Assembly: GCA_021495925.1 (NCBI GenBank)
Contig: JAKEKT010000150.1
Span: 1-53,847, forward strand
DNA from: Diplodia intermedia
Taxonomy: Eukaryota; Ascomycota; Dothideomycetes; Botryosphaeriales; Botryosphaeriaceae
Reading direction: 5' to 3'
Length of the DNA: 53,847 nt
Part shown: positions 10,683 through 22,351 of the stretch, one piece after another
Layout of the letters: each line of letters begins with the position of its first letter
Numbering within the stretch: the first letter of the stretch is position 1
Translations under genes and position numbers: made by a program
Notes under the pieces: generated by a model
What the model saw: only the letters and a program-made list of their open reading frames with translations
What the model was told of the DNA's origin: nothing
Databases searched by the model: none

Positions 10683-12318
10683 ATGCGGATCTCCCGACCA
10701 GTCCCCACACCCCGCTCCTCCCCCCTCCCGCTCCTCTCCCTCCTCCTCCTGTCCACCCACCTCCTCCGCGCCGTGCGAGCCGACGATGGCGACAACGATG
10801 ACCAGCCCGTCCTCAAGGACAACTCGGCCAACTGCACGTGCTACACGCTCGACTCGGGCACGAGCGACGACATGTCGGAGAGCGAGCCGCACTACTTCAC
10901 CTACCACCGCTTCTGGGACTTCCGCTCGCTGGCGACGTCGGCGGGCCAGTACTCGGCCAAGGGCAGCGACGGCGGCGACGCGCCCGACCCCGTGACCGAC
11001 GACGAGGACGAAGGGCTGGAGACGGTGGCGGCCGAGGACGCGGCCTACCTGAACGGCTCGGCGTGGAATCGGGATTGGGGCATCCAGAGCTGGGGCAAGC
11101 CGGCGACGGCGGACTTTCCGGTGCGGATGCAGAACAGTGCGAGGAATGTGTATATCTGTGAGTTGGTTTTTTTTTTTTTTCTTTCCTTCTTCTTTCTCCT
11201 TCGAATCCTCTTCTCACACCCAAACCAGCCCAAACCAACGCCAGCGACACGGGCAACCCGGACATCGAATTCCCCACCTACCTCAGCCTCCGCACCGTCC
11301 GCCTCGACGACTTCCAATCCGCGGCCGAGGTCGAGAACATGCAGAAAAACGTCATGCACGCCTCGCTCCGCATGCGCGCGCGCGTCGTCGGCGACGCCGG
11401 CGCCGTCGCCGGCTTCTTCACCTTCTTCGACGACGACAACGAGAGCGACGTCGAGATCCTGACGGACGACCCGGACGCCGTGATCCGGTAAGAGAAACAT
11501 CACCTACCTACCCACCCACCCATCATCCTCTCCATCACTCGATCTCTCTCCCTCTCTCTCTCTCTCTATCCCCCGACGACGAGAAAAACTGACTCAGAAA
11601 AAAAAAAAGCTACACCAACCAGCCCTCCCTCGACACAGCCGGCGACGAGGTGCCGCAGGCCTCGCTCAAGATAGCACAGCTGCCGTCATGGCGCGACTGG
11701 CACGAGCACCGCATCGACTGGCTGCCGGCGACGGACGGAAGCAGCACGCGGTCGAACTGGTACCTCGACGGCGCGCTGCGCGCGACCAACACGTACAGCG
11801 TGCCGCGCGAGCCGTCGTACCTCGTGCTCAACATGTGGTCCGACGGCGGCGAGTGGAGCGGCAACATGAGCGTCGGCGGCGCCGCCGAGCTGCAGGTGCA
11901 GTGGATCGAGATGGTCTTCAACACGAGCGGGCCCGTCGGCGGGCCGAATGCCGGGGCCGATGACGAGAAGAAGAAAAGGAGGAAGTTGAGGAAGAGGGGG
12001 GGGACTGGTGGTGGGGAAGGAGGGGAGGAGGAGAGCGGGGCGCCGGTTTTTGCTGCTGGGGGCGATGGCGGGTTGGGGGGTTGGCTGTGGAAGAGGATGG
12101 CGGCTGGGGATGGCGGGAGGGAGACGACGACGACGAGCGTGCTGGGGAAGAGGAAGGAGAAGCGTTGCGACGTCGTCTGTAGGGTGGACGGCGTCAATGC
12201 GACCGGGTTCCCCGAGATCGCACACGTGTCCGGCGCGCCGGCGGGGCTGGCGCCGGGAGTGACGGGGTGGGTGTTGGCGGTGGTTGTTGGTCTGGTGACG
12301 GCGGCGGTGGGGATATGA
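10683..12318 (+). CDS. Glycoside hydrolase family 16 protein, secreted, probably GPI- or membrane-anchored
   Basis: Three exons: 10683-11157, 11229-11487 and 11610-12318, total 480 aa. Intron 1 (GTGAGT...CAG) carries a T-tract just after the donor. Intron 2 (GTAAGA...AAG) contains a CT repeat and ends in a poly-A tract directly before the AG. A signal peptide starts at MRISRP (hydrophobic LPLLSLLLLSTHLL). The GH16 catalytic motif ExDxE appears as ESDVE at about residues 230-234, after FFTFFDD and before EILTDDPDAVIRYTNQPS. A later Trp-rich stretch includes NMWSDGGEWSGNM. The C-terminus is a Gly/Lys/Arg-rich linker ending in a hydrophobic segment (GWVLAVVVGLVTAAVGI), typical of a GPI signal or membrane anchor. 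Related fungal GH16 enzymes act on beta-glucan or transfer chitin to glucan at the cell wall; the exact substrate cannot be told here. Confidence 0.85.
11543..11567. repeat. CT-rich microsatellite in GH16 intron 2
   Basis: Near-perfect TC/CT dinucleotide run inside the second intron of the GH16 gene. It may serve as the polypyrimidine tract, although the AG that fits the frame lies about 40 bases further on after a poly-A run. Confidence 0.7.
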
Positions 12319-12856
12319 TGATGCCCCGGGTTGGGGTTAATTGGTTTCGGTCGTCTCATTTTTTTTTTCTCATTTGCATAGCGATGCGATGTGTTTATGC
12401 CCTCGAGGATGCATGGTACATGCATGTATAGTAGAGTAGAAATAATACCTTAGGCTTCCTTGCTCAAGAACTTAGTCGCAGTACGGACGCTCCAATGGTG
12501 CTAATAGACTCGCAGGCCTAATATTGCACTATATCTTCAGTTACTTGACTCTCTCCCCAGTGGCATCAGATTTTGCAGATATTTGTATAGCACTCTGAGA
12601 AGGCGGTGTAAGGAGATAAAAAAAAGTATGAATAATGTGGAGTCTTACCGTCCATTACATCAAGCAAAGTTCGATATGCAGATGTGGTGAACCTGATCGA
12701 GACTTCTAAACATGATTTATCTATATAGAGGAGCGACATATATGATCGCTACAAACCGGCCGTTAGAATAAGAAACAAACAACCCCGTCCTCAAGGGGCA
12801 AAATGAGAAAAAGAAAATTCCGAGCAAACCACCAACGCATCCATCCCCGTCTGCAT
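12319..12856. other. Convergent 3' region between GH16 and CYP505
   Basis: 538 bases between two convergent stop codons. It is AT-richer than the flanking genes and holds only the two 3' UTRs and terminator/polyadenylation sequence. No gene is visible. Confidence 0.5.
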
Positions 12857-15800
12857 TTAAGCAAACACATCCGTCGCAAACCGATCGTTCCTGATTCCCT
12901 CGAACCACTTCTCCACCTTCTCCATGTTCGTGTCGTTGCCCAACTCCAGCTGCCTCTCGAGCGAGATCTCGCAGCACGCCTTGCTGACAGCCTGCCCGAC
13001 GGCGGCGCTACCACAAACGAAAACCTTGGCGCCCGCATCGAACAACTCGACAACATCTTTGCGGTCCTTCCATAGGCGCTCTTGGACGTATCCGCAGCCG
13101 TCGCTCTGGTCCTTGGCGCGGCTGTACGCGCGGCGCACCTGCACGACGCCCTTGGCTTCCCACTCGTCGAAGAGCTCCCTGTAGAGGTCATCCTTGCCGG
13201 GCGCGCGGCAGCCGTAGAAGAGGAGCGCGGGGGCGAGTTTGCGACCCGCGGTGACCTGCGCCGCGCGCTCCTGGATGAAGCCACGGAAGGGCGCGAGACC
13301 CGTGCCGGCAGCGACCATGATGATGGGCGTCACCTCCGGGTCGGCGGGGAGGCGGAAGGCTTGCGAAGATGGGCGAATGCTGACGTGCAGGGCGTCGCCG
13401 GCGTCGAGGTGGGAGAGGTACGAAGACGCGACACCGATGTGTCGGTGTTGGTCGGGCGCCGCGAGCGACGGTTGGTCGAGGACGGCGTAGGTCAGTGTGA
13501 CGCAACTCGGGCTAGACAGCGGCGACGACGAGATTGAGTACTGGCGGACTCGCATCGGCGGCTGGAGCTGGAGGAAGGAAGGGAGCGGGAGCATGATGGA
13601 GGGGAAACGCTCGAGGATGTCGAGGACGGAAAGGCGCTTGCCGGTGACTTCGGCGTCGAAGTCGTCGCCGGCAAGCTTTGTCAGGGCAGCGATGGCTTCT
13701 TCGTCCTTGGTCGCTCCAACGAGGGTGGTGACGGTGCGCTTGCTGGCGGGCTGCGCGAGCTCGACGTACGCTCCGAAGAGATCGGCGGCCGAAACAGGCA
13801 TGCCCGTGGGCAACGTTGTAGGACCTGCGGTCGAGATGGTAACCATGCTGTCCCAGGCAAGCCCGAAATAACGCATCGCACGGGCAACGTTCTCCTTGGG
13901 GTTGAGGGGCAAGATGGCAAGATAGTCGCCAACCGAGTATGTCATGTCTGAGGGAAGCCGGATCTCGATGTGACGCTTTTCGGGCACGTCGGGGTGAGTA
14001 AGGACCTTGGCCTCGACGACGCGAGCCTCCTTGACTTCCTGCTTCAAAAGTGATGCGCGGGGGGCAGAGATCTGAACCTCAAGCTGCTCGAAAAGCGGGG
14101 CGTCGGTGTTTCCGGCTGCGTTGAACTTCTCCTTCATTGCCGGCCAGAACTGCTCATCCTCCCATTTCTCGAACTACAGCATCACTCGTCAGTAAAGAGA
14201 TCCCAAGACTTCAGGTCAGTGCACCTACGTCAGAAAAGATGTCACCATGGCCAGCATCAGCCGTGCCGAAAGGAGCAACGCGCTTCGCACCACGCTCCTC
14301 GAGAACCTTGTCCACAAAGGTGGGAATGCGATGGAAAGTGGCAGCCCAGTCGTGGTGGCCGCATCCGAAGACGGTGTAGTTCACGCCGTCGAGCTCGTTG
14401 CCCTTCAGACCCTCCATCCAGGCAACAAAGTGCGCCGCGTTATCAGCCGGTTGGCCCTCATATGAAGCTGTGACGATTGCAACAGGCTGGTCCTTGGGTA
14501 GGTTATCCTTTGCGGAATCCAACGAGTCGACTGTTGCGACGCGGAAGCCATGGGCGGCGGCATCACTGGCAAGTCTGCGAGCAAGCGCCTCGCAGGTTCC
14601 CGTGTTAGAGCCGTAGAAAACGGAGAAGGGAATACCATTCTGGGACTCGGCCTGCTTGGTAGGGAGGGCAGCTTCGGAAGTGGCGTGCTCTTTGGTGGCG
14701 CCGGCAGCCAGCTGGTGCTCAAGTGTGGTGGGGTTGCGGCCATTGCGCAAGATGGCACGCATGCGGAAGTCCTTTGGCTTGATGGTGAGAGACTGCTTGA
14801 AGCTGAGCGAGTAGGACGGATCCTCGGCGACGAAGTTGAAGTTCTGGAGCAGAATAGCCACGACCAGGACTGCTTCCTGCCAGGCGAACGGCCTGCCAAT
14901 ACAAGCACGCATGCCGTTGCCGAAAGGCTTCCAGGAATTGGGGAACTCCTTCTGAATCCTGTTGAAGTTGTCGTCCAGCATCCTATCCGGGTTCCACTGC
15001 TCCGCATCTTCACCCCAGACCTTGGGGTCACGGTGGAGGGTATGAAGCAAGAGGTTGACAGGCTCACCGGCCGGGATGCGGTACTTGCCACCGACAACTT
15101 CGTCCTTTCCTGGCGACACGGTGATCATGGGCGCTGTAGGGTTCAGGCGCAGGGCCTCACGGAGGGCAGCGTTGATGTAGGGCAACTTGGTGACGTGCTC
15201 GACGGTGATGGGACCCTGACCAATGACGGTGTCGACCTCCTGCTGGGCCTTGGCGTAAGACTGGGGGTTCTTGAGGAGGTAGTGGAAGGTGAAGGAGAGC
15301 ATGCCAGAGGTGGTCTCGTGGCCGGCAATGAGGAAAGTGATCATGTTGTCGATGATGCTGCTATCGTTAAGGCCTTCGCCGGTCTTGGGATCGCGGCCCT
15401 CGAGCATGTAGTTCAACAAATCCTTCTTCGCGGTTGGATTCTTCCGCCGCGCATCAATGACTTCCTGGCCGGTCTTTTGGAGAATGGAGATGTCGGCATC
15501 GTACTTGTACTGAGCGGCGCGGTAGAAAGGTTCGGCAATGGCGGGTCGCCTTGACCGGTTGCCCGACTCGATGAGGAAGTCGACCATGGCCTGGACGAAG
15601 GGGTGCATCTCGGCGGAGTAGAAAGAGTTGAAGCGGTAGTCCATGGCGCACAGGGCCAAGGTGTCTAGGGTCAGCCTCGTGAAGTCCTCGGTGACCTCGA
15701 TGAGATGGTTGGGCCCGTGCCTCGCGAACTTCAGGACCAGCTGGCTCGCAATGTCGTGCATCTCGTCGAACATGCCGCGGATGGAGAGCGGGCCAAAGGC

Positions 15801-16236
15801 CGGGATGAGGATGCGGTGGGCAATGCCCCAGTTCTTCTCGTGCGGGCCGTAGGCGGTAAACAGGCCGTCGTGGATGCCGTTGCGGACCTGCTCCAGGCCG
15901 GCGGCCACCTTCTTCATGAATCTCTTCTCATCGCAGACCTCGTTGACCAATGCTTGGCTGCTCACGACGATGCGTGGTTGGCCGGCAAGGACATATCTGA
16001 AGATGGAGCCTGGCGTGCGTGTTAGCTCTGCGCCGCCAGAGGCGAGGGTTGATGTTCTGCGGACCATAGGTCTCGGCCATGTGAATGATGGAGCCAAGAG
16101 GGTAGGCAGCGTCGAAATCATTCATGTTGCTGCAGAATCGTCAGTACTCGCGGGCAGCAGCGGGCGTTGGCGGGACGGACCCAATGATTGGCAGGCCAGG
16201 GACCTGGGGAATGGGGACTTCGTTGGAGTCGGCCAT
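12857..16236 (-). CDS. Self-sufficient cytochrome P450:NADPH-P450 reductase fusion (CYP505 / P450foxy type)
   Basis: Four exons on the minus strand: 16236-16181, 16129-16065, 16009-14229 and 14173-12857, total 1072 aa, the usual CYP505 length. The N-terminus MADSNEVPIPQVPGLPIIG joins NMNDFDAAYPLGS and then YGSIFRYVLAGQP. P450 hallmarks are the I-helix AGHETTS (about residue 270), ExxR in REALRLNP, and the heme loop PFGNGMRACIGRP (Cys near residue 405). The reductase half has the flavodoxin FMN site VFYGSNTGTCEALA (about residue 500), ASYEGQP and FGCGHHDW, then FAD-binding RVRQYSISSSP and NADPH-binding VAAGTGLAPFRGFIQER, ending DRFATDVFA. Family members hydroxylate fatty acids at subterminal (omega-1 to omega-3) carbons at the ER without a separate reductase. 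Introns 1 and 2 use the unusual donors GTCCGT and GTCCGC; intron 3 has GTAGGT...TAG. Confidence 0.95.
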
Positions 16237-17256
16237 GTTGTCTGAGGTGGAGGTGGAAAGAAGAGAAAAATTCTCTGCTAGATTAAGGTAAGAAAGCATC
16301 TTGCCGGGCAGCCAACGCGGGGGTATATAAAGGACGCGAGTGGAAGTGTAGATGCACGAACGCCACGCAGCGAGAAACAACACGGGGTGGATGATACGAC
16401 CGGCCGCCGGGTGCGCGGGATTCGAGAAGCTCGGCTGGGGCTCGCAGCGCAGGGCAGGGAGAGCAGCAAAGGCAGGCCTACCTACGGCCGCTAAGCGTCA
16501 CGAAAGGGTTACGGCCGGGCAGCGGCGAGGGCTCGAGAGTCGAGACAGCGGGTGCACGGACGCAAGATACAGCGGGCAGCCACGCGGGATCCACAGGCGG
16601 TCGCGTCGTCGTCAATGCGCTGATCGGGAGCAGGGTGGAGGTGGTGAGAGGGCTGAGGCCGGCACATCACAGCTGAGCTCATTGGTGCTGCTGCTGGTCG
16701 TGCCTACCAATCGGAGCCGCGGCGCCGGAGAGGCTGAGTAGTGTGAGTGACCGCTTTTTGCTGAGTAGGTAGGCTCGTCGATCCAGTATCCACAGAAGAG
16801 CGTCGGTCGAGCTGCAGAAAGCGGCTGCGCTGCGAAGAGCCGAGGCTGCGTGTCAATCATCGTGTTCTGGCCTCTTTCGTCCGTAATGGATTGAGCGGAC
16901 GTGCGGGCGACACAAGTCGTGGCCAAATCTCCGGCGAGAATGGCGGGCTCGGAAGCCAGGACATAAGCGCGCGACCACATGGCTCGGCATGCCGTGTCGA
17001 CAAGATAAAATTCGGCATCGCCTCGATGACGAGCGGGCGCAGCTGCGCGCTGCCACTGCCAATGAACGCGCCGCCAATGCGTATAAGCGTCTTTGTCATC
17101 CCTGGCTTCGGCCGACTCTCGTGCGCTTGCCCGCTTCGGGTGCGAGATGCGACCGTAGGGCTGCGCGCCACTCCCGCTACCCAACCTCAACACTTGACAT
17201 TACCCCGTCTCCGCCTGCCAAAATATCGCTAAGCAGCTCGATTCCCACCTCCCGCT
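16237..17256. other. CYP505 upstream region and TBCE 3' flank
   Basis: About 1 kb between the CYP505 start and the TBCE stop; both genes are on the minus strand. Overlapping short frames look random. The part nearest 16236 is the CYP505 promoter. No gene was recognised. Confidence 0.5.
16324..16331 (-). promoter_or_regulatory. TATA-like element upstream of CYP505
   Basis: TATATA within ggTATATAAAgg lies about 90 bases upstream of the CYP505 start codon. The core is palindromic, so its strand is not certain. It is the only clear TATA-like word in this promoter. Confidence 0.45.
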
Positions 17257-19168
17257 CTATTTGACCTCGACCCGCACCCGCGCCTCCATTCCCTCGACCC
17301 ACGTCCCCACCATTTTCGTCCCCGCAACCCATTCCACCTCTCGAACCACCGACCCTTCGCCCGCCTTGCCATCCTCCTCGTCGCTCGACTCCCATTCTTC
17401 AATCTCCACTGCGCCCTCCTCTCCCACCGGTACCCAGTCGCCTGTCTCCCAGAACAGTCGCAGGTCCAGGGGCGACATCGCGAGCCGCTTACCCACTACT
17501 CCAAGCATACTATAAACCGTGAAGCTGCGAGGCAGTTCGACGCTGAATTCCTCGACCGCCTTCCCCGTGCCCTCGAGCTTCGCCTTCACCGAGCTTCCAG
17601 GGTAGAAGCTAAAGTTGATCAACCGAGCTGCGAGAGAGTTGGGTTTCACCGCATCGGCATCCAACCGGACGATCGTAGGCTCGCCGTATTCAGCACACAG
17701 CTCAGAGTATCGTCCATGTGTAGCCGTAACCTTTGACTCTTGGCCCTCGGGCACATTCGACAGCTCGGCAGCAATTTGAGAAAGGTAGTACGTTTCCGCA
17801 TTGAGCCGTTCTTTTGCGGAAATCTGGCGGCCAGCTGTCAGCCACTAACGTCAATTGAAATATTCGGGGGAAGACTACCGTGCTGAAGTTCATGATCTTG
17901 AGGTTGCCCAAACGCGCTATGGTTAGCATGTAGCCATCATCCGCCGTCAGGGGCTTGCCATCAACGGCTTGTAGACCGTGGTAAAGAGGGTTGCTCGAGA
18001 TTCGAAGGGACGTGAGGCCTGGGAAGACGGAAGGAAGGCTGTCAATGAAACTCCAATCCTCAATGGAGTTATGTACAAGATCGATTTCTGAGACGCTGTC
18101 AGAAAATACCAGTGGCTCCTCGCCCGCCAAGTGGGGGTCGCGAATCGCCGAAATCAAGTTGTTTTTCAGCTTCAGCGATCGGAGATTGGGCAGCTTCGCC
18201 AGGCACTGGAGATCATCCAACGAGCGGAAGTAGTTTTTCTCCAGAATGAGCTCAGTTATGGTTGATGGCAGATGGGTCTGCCCCAGCTTGTCGTATGCAT
18301 TGCTGGTGAGGGTCAAGGTTGTCAGGGCTGGGAATGCGGAGCATATGCCTGTCACGTCCTCCCAGCTCAGCAGAGTATCCTCGAGACTCAGGGTTGAGAC
18401 TTGAGTGAAAGCGGACAATAGACAGCCATCGAGTCGGAGGTCCCTGAGCCGGGTGCCGTCCACCTTTAGCCGTCTGAGGTTCTCGAGCTGAACACATATC
18501 GATGCCACCTCTCTCCACTCCTCGAACAGGTTCCGGCTGAGGTCCAGTTCCTGGATGCTCGGAGATGCATCCTTGACGTCCGTGAGCTTTTCAACGGCGA
18601 TCTCGGCGGCTTGTTCGAAAAGCTTCGAAAAAGGTCTTTCCATGCACATGCCATCGAGGAGCACGATGCGGAGTTCCTTCAGGTTTGCAAGTTTCTTCCG
18701 AATCTTGTCGAAGCCCACTTCCTCAGCCTCCTTGCCGCTAATCATGATGACCTTGCCGGACGAGTTCACCGGCACGTGTTCGGGGGCCTTTCCAATGACA
18801 ACAATGTCAATGTTTGAGACACTCGGGTCTTCGACGGGCTCGGAGGCGTATTTCTGCTTCAGGGCTTCGACGTAGGACAGCGGCGGATCAGACGGGCGAT
18901 TGGGCCGCACGAAGGAGCCGGCAGTCGGGTGTTTTCTCAGGCCTACCTAATGCAAAAGCCGTCAGCCTAGCTTGTGCAAGCGCAGGGATGTCATACATTC
19001 AAAGTACCTCACGCCGGCGTGCGAGCCATCGTGTTTCCCACGCGTCGGGTCGTCCCACTCGACGCCCAGCCACTCGCCCTTGGTGCCCTGCACCTGGCCG
19101 ACATAGCGCACGGTGCAGAGGTCGCGGCTGAATGACAGGCGCTTGCCAGGGTGGAAAGCGGCAGCCAT
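17257..19168 (-). CDS. Tubulin-specific chaperone E (tubulin-folding cofactor E, Pac2/Alp21 family)
   Basis: Three exons on the minus strand: 19168-18997, 18942-17879 and 17823-17257, total 600 aa. Intron 1 is GTATGA...TAG; the second of two nearby TAGs is required by frame, giving RYFEC|LRKHPTAGSFVRP. Intron 2 is GTAGTC...CAG, giving NFST|ISAKERLNAETYYLSQIA. Domains in order: an N-terminal CAP-Gly (about residues 5-58) with GEWLGVEWDDP and GKHDG, where GKNDG is usual; leucine-rich repeats (about 100-400; LRIVLLDG, LRDLRLDGC, LTTLTLTSNAYD); and a C-terminal ubiquitin-like domain (SVELPRSFTVYSMLGVVGKRL...DLRLFWETGDW). Cofactor E binds alpha-tubulin and, with cofactors C and D, assembles and releases alpha/beta dimers in the cytosol. 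It starts 191 bases from the oppositely oriented V-ATPase subunit H gene. Confidence 0.92.
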
Positions 19169-19359
19169 GGCGTGGCGGGGGGTGGTGGAGAGGAGGGGTG
19201 GAGGTGCGGGAGCTGAGCTGTTGCAGGGATTCGTCATTGTGCACGAGCGCGTGGAGCTGCGGCGGGCAACTCCAACCCAAGAGCACCAAGCTGCCCATCG
19301 CCAACCGCCCATCCTCCCCCACCACCGCCGCCGCCTCGCACCTCATCCCCGCCGCCGCC
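19169..19359. promoter_or_regulatory. Short bidirectional promoter TBCE / VMA13
   Basis: Only 191 bases separate the divergent start codons of the TBCE and V-ATPase H genes, so both 5' UTRs and the core promoters must lie here or overlap the coding ends. The stretch is GC- and CCG-rich with no TATA box, which fits a housekeeping bidirectional promoter. Confidence 0.6.
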
Positions 19360-20931
19360 ATGTCGCTCGACCCGCCCACCTACATCCTCTCGCTGCAGAA
19401 CAACATCCGCACCCGCCCCATCTCGTGGGAGGGCGCCGTGCGCGCCAAGACCATCACCGACCAGGACCTCAAGAAGATCAAGTCGATTGACAAGGTCCGG
19501 AAAGAGCAGCGCAAGCAGGCCATCGAGCAGGACTCGCAGAGCTTTGTTGCTCTGCTGCTCGGCAGCGATGACTCGCAGGACATCTTCCAGGCCGCGCAGA
19601 AGGGCAAGCGTCAGGACATCATCCAGTACATGCTGGTGCTCGCCGGCGACCTCTTGGAAGGTGCGGTGCCCCCCAGCCCTTCGTTGCCGCCTTTGCATCT
19701 TGCTCGGATGCTGACATGCCGCCCTCAGACATCCCGTCGTTCCTCACCGCCTTGACGCAGCACTCGCAGCCGTTCGCGCCCTTCCTGCCGTTGCTGAAGC
19801 AGTCGACCAATCCCGAGGACCCCATCCCGCTTCTGGCATCAGCCGTCCTCACCGCTCTGATATCCGAGTCCCTGGTCTCGAACCCCAAGCAGTCTGCCCA
19901 GGTCGAGGAAGCCCTGCCGCAGCTGTACACCTACCTGGCCACCTTGGCAAAGAGCTCCGATGCCGGTCTCCAGGACATTGCCGTGCAGGAGTACTCGGCC
20001 TTGCTGAGAACCTCCAAGGCGAGATCGCTGTTCTGGAGGCAGAGGAAAGAGACGCTGAACCCCCTGGTTGACATTCTCAGAACGGCGGCAGGCAACGTGA
20101 AGGACACTGACTCAACTCTGTACGGGAGCACGACTGGTAGCCTCCGCAGCGTCGCCGACGTTGGCCTGGCTGGAGGCGTCGGTCTCCAGCTCCTGTACCA
20201 CGTTCTTCTTGTGATATGGCAGCTGAGTTTCGAAGCCAAGCTCGTGGCTGATGGCCTGGACGAGTAAGTTGCACTACTTCTGCCATCATGTCCGTGCCAT
20301 ATACTCACGATGCCTCTGCAGGGAACACGACCTCGTCACTCTGTACGCGCAGCTCCTGCGCGCATCGCCCAAGGAGAAGACGACCCGCCTTCTCCTGTCC
20401 ACGCTTCGCAACCTTTTCAGCGCGCGCCCGGACTCGCTACTGCCGGCGGCGACGCTGGCCAAGCTGCCCCAGCACCTGCAGGCGCTGCAGTCGCGCCACC
20501 TGACGGACGAGGACCTGCTGGAGGACCTGACGGCGCTCAAGGACATGCTCGAGGAGTACACCAAGACACAGACGACGTTCGACCAGTACGCGGCCGAGGT
20601 GCACTCGGGCCACCTGCGCTGGTCGCCGCCGCACCGCAACCCGGCCTTCTGGCGCGAGAACGCGCGGCGCATCGTCGAGGAAAGCAATGCGGATCTCCCG
20701 CGCAAGCTCGCCGAGATCTTGGCCAAGCCGTGGGAGCAGGACAAGCAGGTGCTCGCCGTCGGCTGCAACGATGTCGCTTGCCTCATCCGCGAGGTGCCCG
20801 AGAAGAGACCCACGCTCGAGAAGATCGGCCTCAAGGCCCGCGTCATGGAGCTCATGGCCGACAAGGACGAGACGGTCAGGTGGGAGAGCTTGAGGGCGGT
20901 TGGTGAGTGGTTGAGGTATAGCTTTGAGTAA
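19360..20931 (+). CDS. VMA13: V-type proton ATPase subunit H (V1 sector)
   Basis: Three exons: 19360-19660, 19729-20263 and 20322-20931, total 481 aa, the usual size. Intron 1 is GTGCGG...CAG (68 bp). Intron 2 is GTAAGT...CAG (58 bp). The protein begins MSLDPPTYILSLQNNIRTRP and ISWEGAVRAKTI, followed by all-helical HEAT/ARM-like repeats (VALLLGSDDSQDIFQAA, LLYHVLLVIWQLSFE). The conserved C-terminal domain has HLRWSPPHRNPAFWRENA, then GCNDVACLIREVPEKR and KDETVRWESLRAVGEWLRYSFE. Subunit H bridges the V1 sector and the Vo membrane ring, activates ATP-driven proton pumping at the vacuole, and blocks ATP hydrolysis when V1 is detached. Confidence 0.95.
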
Positions 20932-22351
20932 ACGATGCCACGCCGTCTGCAGATGAGAGAGCATTTTGGCTCAGAATCGCAGCGGGGATGTAGAAGATGG
21001 GCATGTGTAAAGCAAGGGAATAGGATGCAGGGTTTGTTACGAATCAATTTTACTTTTTGTTGTTCCCTTTTCTCTGGTTTCGCTGGTCATGGCTGTCTCT
21101 TTGTAGATGGGTCGGAATGCTGTTCATGCTTGTAGCAAAATCCAATGCATTTAGAAGATGAGAGCCGGTGAATTGCTACCAGCACAGATGACATGTTGAG
21201 GTAAAGGAATCTTCAAAGCTCAGCGGTGGAAAGAGCGAAGATACAGATATCGTTGGAAATACTAAATCCAAAGTGGCCGACCAAGGTTCTGACGAGCCTC
21301 ACGGAGAGGATGGTAAATCCCGCCTTCTTGCTATGTACTAATTCAAGTCGGTCAGGAAATCGAAATCCAGTTCTTTCCATTATAGAGAGTGAATACCCTG
21401 GGGGAATAGTGTCGCAGGTTATACATCCGCACATAGATTAAGCACTTTTGCTTCACAAAGAACAACGGCATCATGTCCACCTTACTCCAGGATCGAACCA
21501 AAGAGCAGCAAGACTTCAACTCGCAAGGCAATGAACCAAGTTGCGGCAGTCGGCTCGTTGGATTGGTAGAGGATCTCTTTTCCGTCCCCTCAAAATTCCG
21601 CAACGCGAATTTACGCAACGGCCATGGCGAGCAGAACAAACACAGTAGTAGATTTGGGGCCAATATCAGCCTCATAAGATGAATGTCATTCATTTGTATG
21701 TGTAGTTGAAATGCTTGTCTGCATGACACTGTACGACGTTTAGACCAACACTTAAATCGGATATTGACTCCAATACCCACAGAGGAAGACTACAATATTT
21801 TCCAAGTCTCAGGTATTTTGTATCTCTTCAACACAAATCAGAACACTTGAGAGATTTGAGTATAGTAACTGGCAACGCCTTGCTCTTGATAAGTAAGCAG
21901 CCCAGTTCCGCCATGTACAACTGTGGTTTACAAGTATTTCTCGATTCGGTCGCCATAAAAAATCGCTACAACATCTCCTTCATCCTTCCGCGAAGCAGAG
22001 CAGCCCAATGCCACTTCCTCATGCCATTCCGTGCAGGGGATCCCGCGAAAGTGCTTCCGCTTAACGAGTCTCATCTGAAAATAGCTCTTGGGGGTAGTGC
22101 CGTTTTCCCGTGAGGATGAGCAGAAAACCAGTCTCTTCCAAGTCCCAAAGAGAAGCCCGCAGGCTTAGAGTCCGGCAGCAAGACTGCGCCCGCGAGCCAA
22201 CCCTCTCTCCCGCACTCGAAAAAAGGCAAAGGCTCCGAGGAGAGTGGCGGCGGCAGCAAGGGGAGGCAAGTAGCCTTACCACGAGCGCGGGTAGTTTAGC
22301 GGCTTTCCATCAATGGGTGGGAATTCTGCGCAGGTATCCTGTGACGCCGAG
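20932..22351. other. Gene-poor AT-richer stretch after VMA13
   Basis: About 1.4 kb with lower GC than the flanking genes and many stop codons in every frame. The first 200 bases are the VMA13 3' UTR. The rest leads into the retroelement remnant and may be part of the same decayed element, but I see no further motif to prove that. Confidence 0.4.

Noticed and set aside
16740..17250. Overlapping frames of about 100-190 codons on both strands between CYP505 and TBCE
   Set aside because: Mutually overlapping, no conserved motifs, and ordinary for GC-rich fungal intergenic DNA.
12857..20931. P450, permease and SDR genes as a secondary-metabolite cluster
   Set aside because: They are separated by conserved housekeeping genes and no backbone synthase or cluster regulator is present in the window.
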